DNA of 64,000 nucleotides from JANMAT01 sp031359995 (GCA_031359995.1 JANMAT010000108.1:1-64000), one strand, 5' to 3'; numbered from the stretch's first letter, positions 34,239-43,604 are shown. Numbers and translations: made by a program. Notes: a model not told the origin generated them from the sequence alone.

Positions 34239-35408
34239 TCACACCGGGCTCCGGCGACGGCGCCGGGCGAAGGCCTCGTCCCAGGCTTCGGGGAAGGGCT
34301 TGCTGGCACAGTCCACCACGACCAGACCGAGCGGTGCGTGGCGCGGCACCGGTTCTTCGCAGATGACGGCCACCGGGGTGCAACCGGAGCGCGACAGCTT
34401 GGCCAGGCCGTCGAGCTCGAGGGCGGTGGGCCGGCCCAGGCCCACGACCACCAGGCCGCCGCGCCGGCTGCGGGCCAGCCCGTCGAGCACGCGGCGCAGC
34501 GAGCCGCGGCCCGAGGCCTCGACCGTCGCCAGGTACTCCATGATGGCGTCCATGTGGGACAGGCCGGTGCCGAGGCCCGTATCGCGGTCGTCGCTGCCCA
34601 CGAGGCGCAGCAGGTGACGGGCGGAGAACGCGGCGCTGCCCACGCTGGCGAGGGCGGACACGGCCCGCTCCAGGCTCTCGAAGGTGTGGCTGGTGCGCCG
34701 GCTGTCGAGCACGAGGGTGGTGTGATCCTGGTTCGGTTGCTCGACCTGGCGCACGATCAGGTCGCCGGTGCGGGCCGAGGCCTTCCAGTGCACCGTGCGC
34801 AGGTCGTCACCGACGACGTAGGGCCGCAGGCCCATCAGCTCCTCGCCGCGTGCACTGAGCTCGTTGGCCCGCACGGCGACACCGTGGGGATCGCGGTCGC
34901 CGCCGACGCGCGGCAGGCGGATCGGGTCGATGTGGGGGAGCACGGTCAGCTCGAGGACCGGCGCGGCGATGGCCCGCCGCCGGGCCAGACCGAACGGGTC
35001 CTCGAGGGTGACGCGCAGCGGGCCGACGCGCACGATGCCGCGGCGGGTGGTGGGCAGCCGATAGGCGGCCCGGGCGCTGGCCGCGCTCCGCAGCGGTGCC
35101 AGCGTGAGCGCGGCGCCCCGGGTGCCGTCGACGGGGTCGCTCAGCACGAGCGTGGGTGTGCGGCGCGTGCCGGCGTTGGCCACGGCCAGCTCGATGCGGG
35201 TCGTGTCGCCGGCGTGGACTCGGGCCGGCTTGAGCGTGCGCCGCACCCGCAGACGCAGCGACACCGTGCGCACGGCGATCCACGCCGCCACCGGCAGCAG
35301 GAGGCCGATGGCGCCGATGGCGAACAGCTCGGTGACGCCGAAGACGCGCCCGGCCAGGATGACGGCGGCCGACACCATCATCAGCGCCCAGCCGGCCCGG
35401 GTCAGCAC
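34239..35408 (-). CDS. DUF58 domain membrane protein
   Basis: 389 aa, GTG start. Two N-terminal helices (about 5-21 and 27-45), a beta-rich region, then DUF58 with ELMGLRPYVVGDDLRTVHWKAS and a von Willebrand A-like fold (TTLVLDSRRTSHTFE). DUF58 proteins are partners of MoxR ATPases. Ten bases after moxR and 64 bases before the transglutaminase gene. Confidence 0.9.
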   Translation of the reverse strand: MLTRAGWALMMVSAAVILAGRVFGVTELFAIGAIGLLLPVAAWIAVRTVSLRLRVRRTLKPARVHAGDTTRIELAVANAGTRRTPTLVLSDPVDGTRGAALTLAPLRSAASARAAYRLPTTRRGIVRVGPLRVTLEDPFGLARRRAIAAPVLELTVLPHIDPIRLPRVGGDRDPHGVAVRANELSARGEELMGLRPYVVGDDLRTVHWKASARTGDLIVRQVEQPNQDHTTLVLDSRRTSHTFESLERAVSALASVGSAAFSARHLLRLVGSDDRDTGLGTGLSHMDAIMEYLATVEASGRGSLRRVLDGLARSRRGGLVVVGLGRPTALELDGLAKLSRSGCTPVAVICEEPVPRHAPLGLVVVDCASKPFPEAWDEAFARRRRRSPV

Positions 35409-35418
35409 GACCGCGCCT

Positions 35419-36384
35419 TCATCGCGCCGTCGGAACGGGCACGGTCGCCAGGATCTCTTCCAGCAGCCGGGCGGCGGAGCCGCCTTGGAGCTGGGCTTCG
35501 GGGTTGAGCAGCAGACGGTGGCCGAGCACGGGTTCGGCCAGCGCCTTCACGTCGTCGGGCGTCACGTAGTTGCGACCGGCGGCGGCGGCGCGGCCCCGGG
35601 CCGCTCTCAGCAGCGACAGCGTGGCCCGCGGCGACATGCCGAGGGCGATGGCGCTGTGGCGACGGGTCGCGATGGCCAGGTCGACGAGGTACGCCTTCAC
35701 CGGCGGGGCCACGTGCACGGTGCGCACCGCGTCGATCATGCCCTTCACCTGGGCCAGGTTGGCCACCGGCACGAGCTGGGCGATGGCCGAGCCGCCGCCG
35801 TGGGTGTCGAGGATGGCCAGTTCGGCCTCGCGCCCCGGGTAGCCGATCGACAGGCGCATGAGGAAGCGGTCGAGCTGGCTCTCGGGCAGCGGGAACGTGC
35901 CCTCGTGCTCCACCGGGTTCTGCGTGGCCATCACCACGAAGGGCGAGCGCAGCGGATAGGTGGTGCCGTCGATGGTGACCTGACGCTCCTCCATCGACTC
36001 GAGTAGCGCGGCCTGCGTCTTCGGTGACGCCCGGTTGATCTCGTCGGCCAGCACGATGTTCGAGAACACCGGCCCGGGCCGGAACTCGAACGCGTCCTTG
36101 CCGCGGTTCCACACCGTCACGCCGACCACGTCCGAGGGCAGCAGGTCGGGCGTGAACTGGACTCGCTTCCAGGAGGCATCGATCGAGGTGGCCAGCGCCT
36201 TGGCCAGGCTGGTCTTGCCCACGCCGGGCACGTCCTCGATGAGGAGGTGCCCTTCGGCGAGGAGGCAGATGAGCGCCAGTTCGACGACCTCAGGCTTGCC
36301 TTGCACGACGCGCTCGACGTTCTGGACGATGCCGTCGAACAGGTCGGCGAAGGTGGAAGGTACTTGGCCCGCGGTTGCCGTCAT
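35419..36384 (-). CDS. MoxR-family AAA+ ATPase
   Basis: 321 aa cytoplasmic chaperone-like ATPase. Walker A LIEDVPGVGKTSLAKALA, Walker B NIVLADEINRASPKTQ, sensor 1 VMATQNPVEHEGTFPLPE and arginine-finger/sensor 2 regions as usual. First gene of the operon. TAGCCT at 36394-36399 lies 9 bases upstream of the ATG, back to back with the promoter of the L,D-transpeptidase gene. Confidence 0.95.
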   Translation of the reverse strand: MTATAGQVPSTFADLFDGIVQNVERVVQGKPEVVELALICLLAEGHLLIEDVPGVGKTSLAKALATSIDASWKRVQFTPDLLPSDVVGVTVWNRGKDAFEFRPGPVFSNIVLADEINRASPKTQAALLESMEERQVTIDGTTYPLRSPFVVMATQNPVEHEGTFPLPESQLDRFLMRLSIGYPGREAELAILDTHGGGSAIAQLVPVANLAQVKGMIDAVRTVHVAPPVKAYLVDLAIATRRHSAIALGMSPRATLSLLRAARGRAAAAGRNYVTPDDVKALAEPVLGHRLLLNPEAQLQGGSAARLLEEILATVPVPTAR

Positions 36385-36393
36385 GAACAGGGC

Positions 36394-36440
36394 AGGCTAG
36401 ATCGACTGTCCGACCTTTGAGGTGCCGCGGACGCTACCTT
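36394..36440. promoter_or_regulatory. Divergent promoters of moxR and the L,D-transpeptidase gene
   Basis: Minus-strand TAGCCT at 36394-36399 is 9 bases before the moxR ATG. Plus-strand TACCTT at 36435-36440 is 8 bases before the GTG at 36449. Both starts look leaderless. Confidence 0.4.
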
Positions 36441-36448
36441 CACCACCC

Positions 36449-38374
36449 GTGCGTCTGAAGCCCCGCGTCGTGTCGTCTGATCGGACCCTCTCCCGTGCCC
36501 GCCGGGGCCGCCTCGGGTTGGCCATCGCCGCCTCCGCGTTGGCGGCGACCGGCAGCCTCGTGCTCGCCGCCCCGGCCCGTGCCGCCGACGGGCCGGCGTT
36601 CCATCCCATCGCCCCGTCACGCCTGCTCGACACGCGTGAGGGACTCGGCGGCAAGGCCGCCCCGCTCGGCCCGGCCGAGACTCGGGACGTGCCGGTCGCC
36701 GGCACCGCCGCCGTACCGGCGACGGCGGTGGCCGTCGTGCTGAACGTGACGGTGACGGAGCCCACCGCGGCGAGCTACCTCACGGTGTGGCCGGCGGGCG
36801 CCGCCCGGCCGACCGCATCGAACCTCAACGTGGTCGCCGGCCAGACCGTGGCCAACATGGTCACGGTGGGCCTCGGCACCAACGGGGCCATCTCTGTCTA
36901 CAACAACGCCGGTGGGGCCGAGGTCGTCGTCGACGTCACCGGCTGGTACTCGAGCGGGTTCCATCCCATCACGCCGGCCCGTGCGCTCGACACCCGTGAG
37001 GGCATCGTCGGGCCGCTGGCCGCCGGCGAGGTCCGCGGCCTGAGGCTCGGCGGTACGCCGGGCGTGCCGGCCCAGGCCAACGCGGTGGCCCTGAACGTCA
37101 CCGCCACCGACCCGACCGCGTCGAGCTACCTCACCGTGTGGCCCACGGGGGCCGACCGGCCCACCGCCTCCAACCTGAACTTCGTACCCGGCCAGACCGT
37201 GCCCAACATGGTCGTGGTCGGGTTGGGCACCGGCGGTGCCGTGTCGCTGTTCAACTTGGCCGGTACCACCCACGTGGTCGTTGATGTGGCCGGCTGGTTC
37301 GACGGCGGGTTCCATCCCGTCGTGCCCGCCCGCATCATGGACACCCGTGAGAACAAGTGCCTGACCCGTCTCGGTGCCGGGGAGACCAGGCTCGTCGCCG
37401 TCAGCGGCCAGGGCGGCGTGCCCGCCGGCAGCGCCGGTGCCGTGGCCCTCAACGTCACCGTCACCAACGCCACCGCGGCCACGTACCTCACGCTGTGGCC
37501 GTCCGACCAGCCCCAGCCGCTGTCGTCGAACCTGAACGTCGTGGTGGGCACCGTGCCCAACATGGTCACCGTCGGCGTGGGCGCCGACGGCAAGGTCGCC
37601 CTGTTCAACCTGCAGGGCAGCGTCGACGTCATCATCGATGTGGCCGGCTGGTACGACGGCACCGGCGGCACCGCCGCCACCGACTGCTCGACATCGAGCG
37701 GCAGCCCGGCGCCCGCGCTGCGCAACGAGCCGGCACCGCCCTCGGGGGTGGCCGTGCCCGCCGCCAAGTTCGGGGCCGACGGGCCGGGCGTGTCGGCGCT
37801 GCAGGGTCGCCTGTTCGAGCTCGGCTTCTGGCTGCCCGACACCGACGGCAACTACGCCGGGGTCACCAGCCAGGCGGTCATGGCCTTCCAGAAGTCGATC
37901 GGCATCCCCGCCACCGGGACCGCCGACCCGCTCACCGCCCTTCTGGCCCAGATGCAGACGCTGCGTCCTTCGGCGCAGTCGACCGAGGGCGATCTCGTCG
38001 AGGTCGACAAGAAGCGCCAGCTGCTCTTCGTGATCCGCGGCGGCAAGCCCCTCTTCACCGTGAACACGTCCACCGGCAGCGACATGCCCTACACCGAGAC
38101 CGACCGCAAGAACGGCGGCACCACCTCGGGCGACGCCCACACCCATGAGGGCAGGTGGAAGGTGTACCTGGAGCACACCGACGGTTGGGAGAGCGGCCAG
38201 CTCGGCGAGCTCTACCGGCCGAAGTACTTCTACCAGGGCGAAGCCGTGCACGGTTCCAACTCGATCCCGAACTTCCCGGCCTCGCACGGCTGCGTGCGGG
38301 TGTCCACGACGTTCATGGACTACATCTGGGCGGCCAACCTCATGCCGATGGGGACGCAGGTCGTCGTCCACTGA
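36449..38374 (+). CDS. Secreted L,D-transpeptidase with three LDTRE repeats and a peptidoglycan-binding domain
   Basis: 641 aa. Signal peptide at 1-49 (basic start, hydrophobic core, APARA-A). Three tandem repeats of 117-120 residues start at residues 51, 171 and 288, each opening FHP(I/V).P.R..DTRE and closing VVDV.GW. A PG_binding_1-like domain follows (about 435-505, ADGPGVSALQGRLFELGF), then a YkuD L,D-transpeptidase domain with catalytic His613 and Cys615 in ASHGCVRVS. It would crosslink or anchor peptidoglycan outside the cell; the repeats probably bind a surface ligand (inference). GTG 36449 chosen for the -10 hexamer 8 bases upstream. Confidence 0.9.
   Translation: MRLKPRVVSSDRTLSRARRGRLGLAIAASALAATGSLVLAAPARAADGPAFHPIAPSRLLDTREGLGGKAAPLGPAETRDVPVAGTAAVPATAVAVVLNVTVTEPTAASYLTVWPAGAARPTASNLNVVAGQTVANMVTVGLGTNGAISVYNNAGGAEVVVDVTGWYSSGFHPITPARALDTREGIVGPLAAGEVRGLRLGGTPGVPAQANAVALNVTATDPTASSYLTVWPTGADRPTASNLNFVPGQTVPNMVVVGLGTGGAVSLFNLAGTTHVVVDVAGWFDGGFHPVVPARIMDTRENKCLTRLGAGETRLVAVSGQGGVPAGSAGAVALNVTVTNATAATYLTLWPSDQPQPLSSNLNVVVGTVPNMVTVGVGADGKVALFNLQGSVDVIIDVAGWYDGTGGTAATDCSTSSGSPAPALRNEPAPPSGVAVPAAKFGADGPGVSALQGRLFELGFWLPDTDGNYAGVTSQAVMAFQKSIGIPATGTADPLTALLAQMQTLRPSAQSTEGDLVEVDKKRQLLFVIRGGKPLFTVNTSTGSDMPYTETDRKNGGTTSGDAHTHEGRWKVYLEHTDGWESGQLGELYRPKYFYQGEAVHGSNSIPNFPASHGCVRVSTTFMDYIWAANLMPMGTQVVVH
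36599..37665 (+). repeat. Three tandem LDTRE-type coding repeats
   Basis: Repeat units start at 36599, 36959 and 37310 (360 and 351 bases apart). Shared positions include the opening TTCCATCCC, a DTRE block, SNLN, and the closing GATGTGGCCGGCTGG-like end. They are diverged at the DNA level, so the array is old. Confidence 0.85.
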
Positions 38375-38468
38375 GGTCGGGGTCGCGCCCATCGGTCCGG
38401 CCCGCCATCTGAGCGTTTCTTGACCGGTCCGGGGTACAGGGTCGACCCCGTCTGCCGACGGTGCGGGC

Positions 38469-39734
38469 GTGAAACGCATCGTTGCGCTCGTGGGCGTCGC
38501 GCTCGTGGGACTGCTCGCCCACCCGACCGGTGCCGGCGCGGCCGAGCCCTTCGACCGCGAGATCGCGTCCATGCTCGTGGCGCCGACCGACCCGAGCCTC
38601 GTGGAGGTGCTCGATCCGGCCGTCAACCCGCACTCGGGCCCGGTCACCGAGGCCCAGGTGAAGGCCGTCGGTCACGGGACCCCGGGCGAGGTGGCCATGG
38701 TGCGGGGCGGCTACACCCGCACCTACCGCAGCGGGGCGCAGGTGCTCACCGAGTTCGGGATCGACGGCGGAGCCATCGGCGACGCCCAGCGCCGGCTCGA
38801 TGACGGGCTCGACGTCGGGGGCACCCCGCTGACCGTGCCGGGGGCCACCGGCTTCGCGCTCACCGAGGGGTTGACGCCCGACGGCCTCGCCTACGCCGTG
38901 GTCGGCTTCGAGGCGGGCCCGCGTTCGTTCTCCGTGGGCGTCACCGGAGCCGACCCCGACCACGCCCTCCTGTACGCCCAGATGAACGCCGTCGCCGCCG
39001 CGGCGGTGGCGGTGCCGACCGATGTCGCCCTGCCGGCGACCACCGTCGGCGGGGGATCGGGCCCCCGGACGGCGACCGCCACCGCCGGGCCGGCCACCGG
39101 CCTCGCCGCCCGCTGGTCCGAGGTCGTCCACGACGAGCGCATCGACCTGTTCCTCGGCGGCGCGGCGATCCTGCTCGCCCTCGTGCTGCTCAACCGGGCC
39201 GTGAACGCCCGTCGGCGCCGCCCCGTGCGCACCACCACGGGCCACCGGGCCGCGGGCCGCCCCGGTCAGGCGGCGTGGGCTCCCAACGCGACGACGTGGC
39301 CGACGTTGGGCCACGACCGATGGCCGAGCTCCGACGAGGCCGCCTTCCCGACGGTGGCGCCGCTCGGGTCGGCGCCCTCGACGCGTCGGGCCGCCGATCT
39401 CCCCATCGAGGCCTACACCGGTGAGCGCAGCATCGGCTGGGGTGACGAGGTCGACGACGAGCCCGCCGCCGCAGCCCAGATGGCGGCGCCGGGATCCGAT
39501 CCGCTGCCCCCGCTGCCGAGCCGCTCGAAGACGCCCAGGGCCACGGCGCCGGCCACGGCGCTGCTGCCGACCACGGGACCGACCGCAACGCCGGCCATCG
39601 TGCCGGTTCCGGCGCCGGCCGCCGAGACCGCGTCGGCGCGGACGGTGTCGGCGCCGCTCCACGAGGAGGAGCAGTACTCGTTCCCGGGGGCCGAAACGTG
39701 GCCGGGCGATCCCGTGGGCGACGGCCGGGCCTGA
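38469..39734 (+). CDS. Hypothetical type I membrane protein with Pro/Ala-rich tail
   Basis: 421 aa from GTG 38469. Signal peptide at 1-24 (VALVGVALVGLLAHPTGAGA-A), an extracytoplasmic region of about 200 residues, one membrane helix near 226-243 (FLGGAAILLALVLLNRAV), and a long disordered cytoplasmic tail rich in Ala, Pro and Thr. No domain recognised. It lies 94 bases after the L,D-transpeptidase and 93 before another membrane protein. Confidence 0.8.
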   Translation: MKRIVALVGVALVGLLAHPTGAGAAEPFDREIASMLVAPTDPSLVEVLDPAVNPHSGPVTEAQVKAVGHGTPGEVAMVRGGYTRTYRSGAQVLTEFGIDGGAIGDAQRRLDDGLDVGGTPLTVPGATGFALTEGLTPDGLAYAVVGFEAGPRSFSVGVTGADPDHALLYAQMNAVAAAAVAVPTDVALPATTVGGGSGPRTATATAGPATGLAARWSEVVHDERIDLFLGGAAILLALVLLNRAVNARRRRPVRTTTGHRAAGRPGQAAWAPNATTWPTLGHDRWPSSDEAAFPTVAPLGSAPSTRRAADLPIEAYTGERSIGWGDEVDDEPAAAAQMAAPGSDPLPPLPSRSKTPRATAPATALLPTTGPTATPAIVPVPAPAAETASARTVSAPLHEEEQYSFPGAETWPGDPVGDGRA

Positions 39735-39827
39735 CCTTCACGCGGCCCGCGGCGCCGGGCCGGATCTGAACACGAACTTGAGGATCCGAGGATTCATCGC
39801 ACCGGTCCGCGGCCGACCGGTGAGTCT

Positions 39828-40865
39828 GTGAGGCGCATCGGTACCGTGATCGCAGCAGTGCTGCCGGCAGGGGTGGCGGCCTGGGCGCCCGCCACGTCCA
39901 CCGGCCAGCGGATCGACCGGGTCGGGTTCCTGGTGGCCGGGCTGCTGGTCGGGTTCGGTCTGTCCCGTTTGACGGCCTGGATGAGCCCGCCCACCATGCT
40001 GGTGGCCGCCGCCACGCGCCATGCCGCCCGGATCGCCCACCCGTCGGTTCACCCGGGCGCACCCGTCGGCACCCGCGACGCGATCGACCACCCGGCGGTG
40101 CCCGTCGAACGCCCCGTCCTGTACGACCACGCGCAGGACGAGACCGCCGTCGTCGCCGCTGAACTGCCCGTGCACGACGCGGCGCCGGTCGAGGTCGCGC
40201 CCACTGCGGCGCCGGCCAAGCGGGCCAAGGGCGGTAGGAAGAAGGCGAGCCCGGCGACCACCGCGGTCGCGGTCGAGCCGGTCGTCGCGGTCGAGGCTGA
40301 CGGCCCCTCGACCGATCCGGTGGATCTGGTCGGTCTGGCCACCCGGGCCCTGGCCACCCAGCTGCAGCCCGGCGCCCGCGACGTGGCCAGCGTGTTCAGT
40401 GCCCTCGACGCCAGCCGGGTCGCCGCGCCGAAGGTGACGCCGAGCCGCCTGCTCGAGCGGGCCAGGACGCCGGTGGCCGAGGCGACCACCGCCCCCGCCC
40501 GGGGCGAGGCCCCGCCGACGGGCAAGCGGGTGACCGTGCGGTCCGAACCGCCGTCGGAGGCAACCGAGTCGTCCCCCGACGAGCGTCGACCCGCGCCGAT
40601 GGCTGACGGCCCGGAGCCGAGCGTCGTGGAGCTGCTGGCCAAGCGGGCGGCGGCGAACGGGAGCTCGGTCTGGTCGCTGGCCATGGCCGGCTCGTCGGGC
40701 TCGGCCACCTGGGCCCTGGCACCCACCGCCGAGGCCGCCCGCAAGGCGGCCGAGGACGCCGTGCGCGAGGCCGTCGACAGTGCCGGACGGCCCGACGCCG
40801 ACGGCGAACCGGTCGACCGGGGCGCCCGCCCCATCGTCGGGCGCATCCCCCAGCGCGACCGCTGA
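39828..40865 (+). CDS. Hypothetical membrane protein
   Basis: 345 aa from GTG 39828. Two hydrophobic segments near 5-22 and 33-51 (IGTVIAAVLPAGVAAW, FLVAGLLVGFGLSRL) and a long Ala/Val/Pro-rich tail containing a basic patch (KRAKGGRKKAS) and a helical end (TAEAARKAAEDAVREAV). No family recognised. Codon use matches neighbours. Confidence 0.72.
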   Translation: MRRIGTVIAAVLPAGVAAWAPATSTGQRIDRVGFLVAGLLVGFGLSRLTAWMSPPTMLVAAATRHAARIAHPSVHPGAPVGTRDAIDHPAVPVERPVLYDHAQDETAVVAAELPVHDAAPVEVAPTAAPAKRAKGGRKKASPATTAVAVEPVVAVEADGPSTDPVDLVGLATRALATQLQPGARDVASVFSALDASRVAAPKVTPSRLLERARTPVAEATTAPARGEAPPTGKRVTVRSEPPSEATESSPDERRPAPMADGPEPSVVELLAKRAAANGSSVWSLAMAGSSGSATWALAPTAEAARKAAEDAVREAVDSAGRPDADGEPVDRGARPIVGRIPQRDR

Positions 40866-40917
40866 CCGCGCCCGGAGGGGCCCTCGCTCCGGCCCGGGAC
40901 GATCACCCCACCGGCGG

Positions 40918-40923
40918 TAGCGT
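40918..40923 (+). promoter_or_regulatory. -10 element of the acyl-CoA dehydrogenase gene (leaderless)
   Basis: TAGCGT ends 8 bases before the ATG at 40932. Confidence 0.45.
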
Positions 40924-40931
40924 GGTCGCCC

Positions 40932-42152
40932 ATGGAGCCCACCTACACCGCCGAGGCCGAGACGTTCCGGAAGAAGATCCAGGGGTTCCTGGCCGAGAAG
41001 CTGCCGGCCGACTGGAAGGGTCTCGGGCAGGTCCCCAACGACGAGGTCCTGGGCTGGACCCTCGAGTGGCGCAAGGTCCTCTACGAGCACGGTCTCCTCG
41101 CACCGGGCTGGCCCGAGGAGTACGGCGGCGGCGGGTTGTCGGCCCTCGAGCAGGTCATCATCGCCGAGGAGTTCGCCCGGGCCGGCGTGCCCACCGGTGG
41201 TCCCAATGACGTGTTCGGCATCCAGATGCTCGGCAACACGCTGTTGCACTGGGGCACCGAGGAGCAGAAGAAGCACTTCCTGCCTCGCATCCTCTCGAAG
41301 GAGGACACGTGGTGCCAGGGGTACTCCGAGCCGAACGCCGGCAGCGACCTCGGCAGCCTCGGCTGCCGCGCCGTGCTCGACGGCGATCAGTGGGTCGTCA
41401 ACGGTCAGAAGATCTGGACCTCGGCCGGCCAGCTCGCCGACCACATCTTCCTGCTGAGCCGTACCGACGCCACCGGCCCCAAGCACAAGGGCATCAGCTT
41501 CCTGCTGGTCGACATGCGCCAGCCCGGTGTCGAGGTGCGGCCCATCCGGATGATCTCGGGCGAGAGCGAGTTCAACGAGACGTTCTTCACCGACGCCACC
41601 TGCCCGCGCGGCGATGTCGTCGGCGGGGTGAACAACGGGTGGGGCGTGGCCATGACCCTGCTCGGGTTCGAGCGCGGCGAGGCGGCGGCCACCATCCCCG
41701 TACGCTTCCAGGGCGAGCTCGACCGCCTGCTGCTCATGGCCAAGGAGCGCGGGGTCGCCGACGACCCCCGCATCCGGCAGCGGCTGGCGTGGTGCTACTC
41801 GAAGGTGCAGATCATGCGCTTCCTCGGCATGCGCACGCTCACCCAGTTCCTGAAGGGCCACCACCCCGGCCCCGACGGCTCCATCCTGAAGCTGTACTGG
41901 AGCGAGTACCACCAGGTCGTCACCGAGTTGTCGGTCGACATCCTCGGCGCCGAGGCCATGGTGCCGAGCGGCCGGCACTCGTCGAGCGCGTTCCAGACCG
42001 ACGACATGGGCGCGCCGAACGCGTCGAACTCGTGGGTCACCACGTTCCTGAACGCCCGCGCCGGCACCATCTACGCCGGTACGAGCCAGGTGCAGCGCAA
42101 CATCATCGGCGAGATGGTGCTGGGCCTGCCCAAGGAGCCGGCGGCAAGGTGA
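40932..42152 (+). CDS. Acyl-CoA dehydrogenase family protein
   Basis: 406 aa flavoenzyme oxidising an acyl-CoA at the alpha-beta bond. FAD/substrate motifs are GYSEPNAGSDLGSL and VVNGQKIWTSAGQLADHIF, and the C-terminal TIYAGTSQVQRNIIGE closes the flavin site. The 406-aa length and the KGISFLLVDM segment fit the FadE-type enzymes of steroid or branched-chain degradation as well as fatty-acid enzymes; substrate is undecided. Overlaps the next small gene by four bases. Confidence 0.92.
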   Translation: MEPTYTAEAETFRKKIQGFLAEKLPADWKGLGQVPNDEVLGWTLEWRKVLYEHGLLAPGWPEEYGGGGLSALEQVIIAEEFARAGVPTGGPNDVFGIQMLGNTLLHWGTEEQKKHFLPRILSKEDTWCQGYSEPNAGSDLGSLGCRAVLDGDQWVVNGQKIWTSAGQLADHIFLLSRTDATGPKHKGISFLLVDMRQPGVEVRPIRMISGESEFNETFFTDATCPRGDVVGGVNNGWGVAMTLLGFERGEAAATIPVRFQGELDRLLLMAKERGVADDPRIRQRLAWCYSKVQIMRFLGMRTLTQFLKGHHPGPDGSILKLYWSEYHQVVTELSVDILGAEAMVPSGRHSSSAFQTDDMGAPNASNSWVTTFLNARAGTIYAGTSQVQRNIIGEMVLGLPKEPAAR

Positions 42153-42409
42153 CGGCGTCGGGCGCACCCCGCCTCGGGCCCCGCGGGCTCGGGCGCGCCG
42201 CGGTGGCGGTGGCGCGCCATCCCCGGCTGTGGCCGGTGGCCGTGCGCCAGGCCCGGCGGCTGCGGGCGCCCGGACGGCTGGGGCCCGCGCCCGACTACCT
42301 GGCGTTCCGGCTCGTCACGCAGTACGGCTCGAACGGACACCGCGCCGACCCGCAGGATGTGGTGAGCTACCTGAGATGGTGCCGCCAGTGGAGGGCGTTC
42401 GAGCGATGA
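42149..42409 (+). CDS. Small conserved-looking protein coupled to acyl-CoA dehydrogenase
   Basis: 86 aa from GTG 42149, overlapping the dehydrogenase stop (GTGA). A basic, Arg/Ala-rich N-terminal half is followed by FRLVTQYGSNGHRADPQDVV and YLRWCRQWRAFER. The second half looks like a folded helical unit. No named family; probably a small accessory protein. Confidence 0.7.
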   Translation: MTASGAPRLGPRGLGRAAVAVARHPRLWPVAVRQARRLRAPGRLGPAPDYLAFRLVTQYGSNGHRADPQDVVSYLRWCRQWRAFER

Positions 42410-42447
42410 GGTCGTCGGCGCGCTCAACCGTGCGGGGTCGGTGACCC

Positions 42448-42945
42448 GTGTCGAGCGCGCTCGTCCTGAACGCCACCTACGAGCCGCTCTCGGTCGTGTC
42501 GACGCGACGGGCGGTGTGCCTCGTGCTGGCCGACAAGGCCGGTGTCGTGCACGACGACGGGACGCTGCTGCACGCGGCGCGCTTCAGCATGCCGACGCCC
42601 CTCGTGATCCGGTTGCACTACGTGGTGAAGGTGCCGTACCACCGACGCACGTCGCTGTCGCGGCGGGCGGTCTTCGCCCGTGACGACTCACGCTGCCAGT
42701 ACTGCGGCGGCCATGCCGACTCGATCGACCACGTGATGCCGCGCAGCCGCGGTGGCGAGCACGTGTGGGAGAACGTGGCCGCCGCCTGTCGCCCGTGCAA
42801 CCTGCGCAAGCGCGACCGCACCCCCGATGAGGCGAACATGCGCCTGGCCCGGGCGCCGCGCGTCCCGCGCGAGCTCACCTGGGTCGTGGTGTCGGTGGGC
42901 CTCGTGCCCGAGGCGTGGAAGCCGTACCTCGCCCGGGCGTCCTGA
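42448..42945 (+). CDS. HNH endonuclease
   Basis: 165 aa from GTG 42448. An N-terminal domain (ALVLNATYEPLSVVSTRRAV) precedes the HNH nuclease with zinc cysteines in CQYCGG and CRPCNLRK and the core SIDHVMPRSRGGEHVWENV. This is the common stand-alone actinobacterial type found outside phages; its role is unknown. Confidence 0.92.
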   Translation: MSSALVLNATYEPLSVVSTRRAVCLVLADKAGVVHDDGTLLHAARFSMPTPLVIRLHYVVKVPYHRRTSLSRRAVFARDDSRCQYCGGHADSIDHVMPRSRGGEHVWENVAAACRPCNLRKRDRTPDEANMRLARAPRVPRELTWVVVSVGLVPEAWKPYLARAS

Positions 42946-42956
42946 GACGCGCGCGC

Positions 42957-43604
42957 GTGGACGACTGGACGATCGAGCACCACCGTGGTTCGGCGTGCGC
43001 CTTCCACGCCCGCGTCGTGCCGTCTCCGGCGACGCGCTCGCTGTGGGTGCACGAGGTGGAACAGCCCGCCGTCGTGCTCGGTTCGGCCCAGCCGGACGAC
43101 GCCGTCGATCTCGGGGCGGTGGCGCGGGTGCCGGGCATGGAGGTCGTGCGCCGGCGCAGCGGCGGCGGTGCCGTGCTGCTCGTGCCCGGCGAGGTGCTGT
43201 GGGTCGACGTGGTCATCGGCCGGGGTGATGCCCACTGGCAGGACGACGTCGGCCGGGCGATGTGGTGGCTGGGGCAGCGCTTCGCCACCGCCGCGGGCGG
43301 CGATGCCCGGGTGCACCACGGTGGTCTGGTGAGTTCGCGCTGGTCGCGCCTCGTCTGCTTCGCGGGGCTCGGCCCCGGCGAGGTCACCGTCGGCGGACGC
43401 AAGCTGGTGGGCATCAGCCAGCGCCGCACCCGTGACACGGCCCGCTTCCAGTGCGCGCTGTACCGCCGGTGGGACGTCGACGCCCTGGCCGCGGTGCTGC
43501 GCATCGACCCCACCGACCGGGCCGCGCTGCACCACGACCTGGTCGATGCCGTGGCCACCTCGGCGGTCACGGTCGACGCCGTGATCGCCGCCGTCACCGC
43601 CTAG
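42957..43604 (+). CDS. Lipoate-protein ligase/octanoyltransferase family protein
   Basis: 215 aa biotin/lipoate ligase fold. EVVRRRSGGGAVLLVPGEVLWVDV is the RRxSGGG motif, and VGGRKLVGISQRRTRD carries the conserved lysine. It lacks the C-terminal accessory domain of E. coli LplA, like LipM and LplJ-type short enzymes. Start GTG 42957 is 11 bases after the HNH stop; an earlier in-frame start would overlap that gene. Lipoylation is inferred, biotinylation less likely. Confidence 0.85.
   Translation: MDDWTIEHHRGSACAFHARVVPSPATRSLWVHEVEQPAVVLGSAQPDDAVDLGAVARVPGMEVVRRRSGGGAVLLVPGEVLWVDVVIGRGDAHWQDDVGRAMWWLGQRFATAAGGDARVHHGGLVSSRWSRLVCFAGLGPGEVTVGGRKLVGISQRRTRDTARFQCALYRRWDVDALAAVLRIDPTDRAALHHDLVDAVATSAVTVDAVIAAVTA

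Noticed and set aside
38420..38440. TTGACC before the 38469 gene as a -35 element
   Set aside because: No TANNNT-like hexamer occurs at 16-19 bases; TACAGG is only 9 bases away.
42448..42945. HNH nuclease as a sign of phage or intein
   Set aside because: No phage genes, integrase, attachment sites or split host protein nearby, and base composition matches the surroundings.
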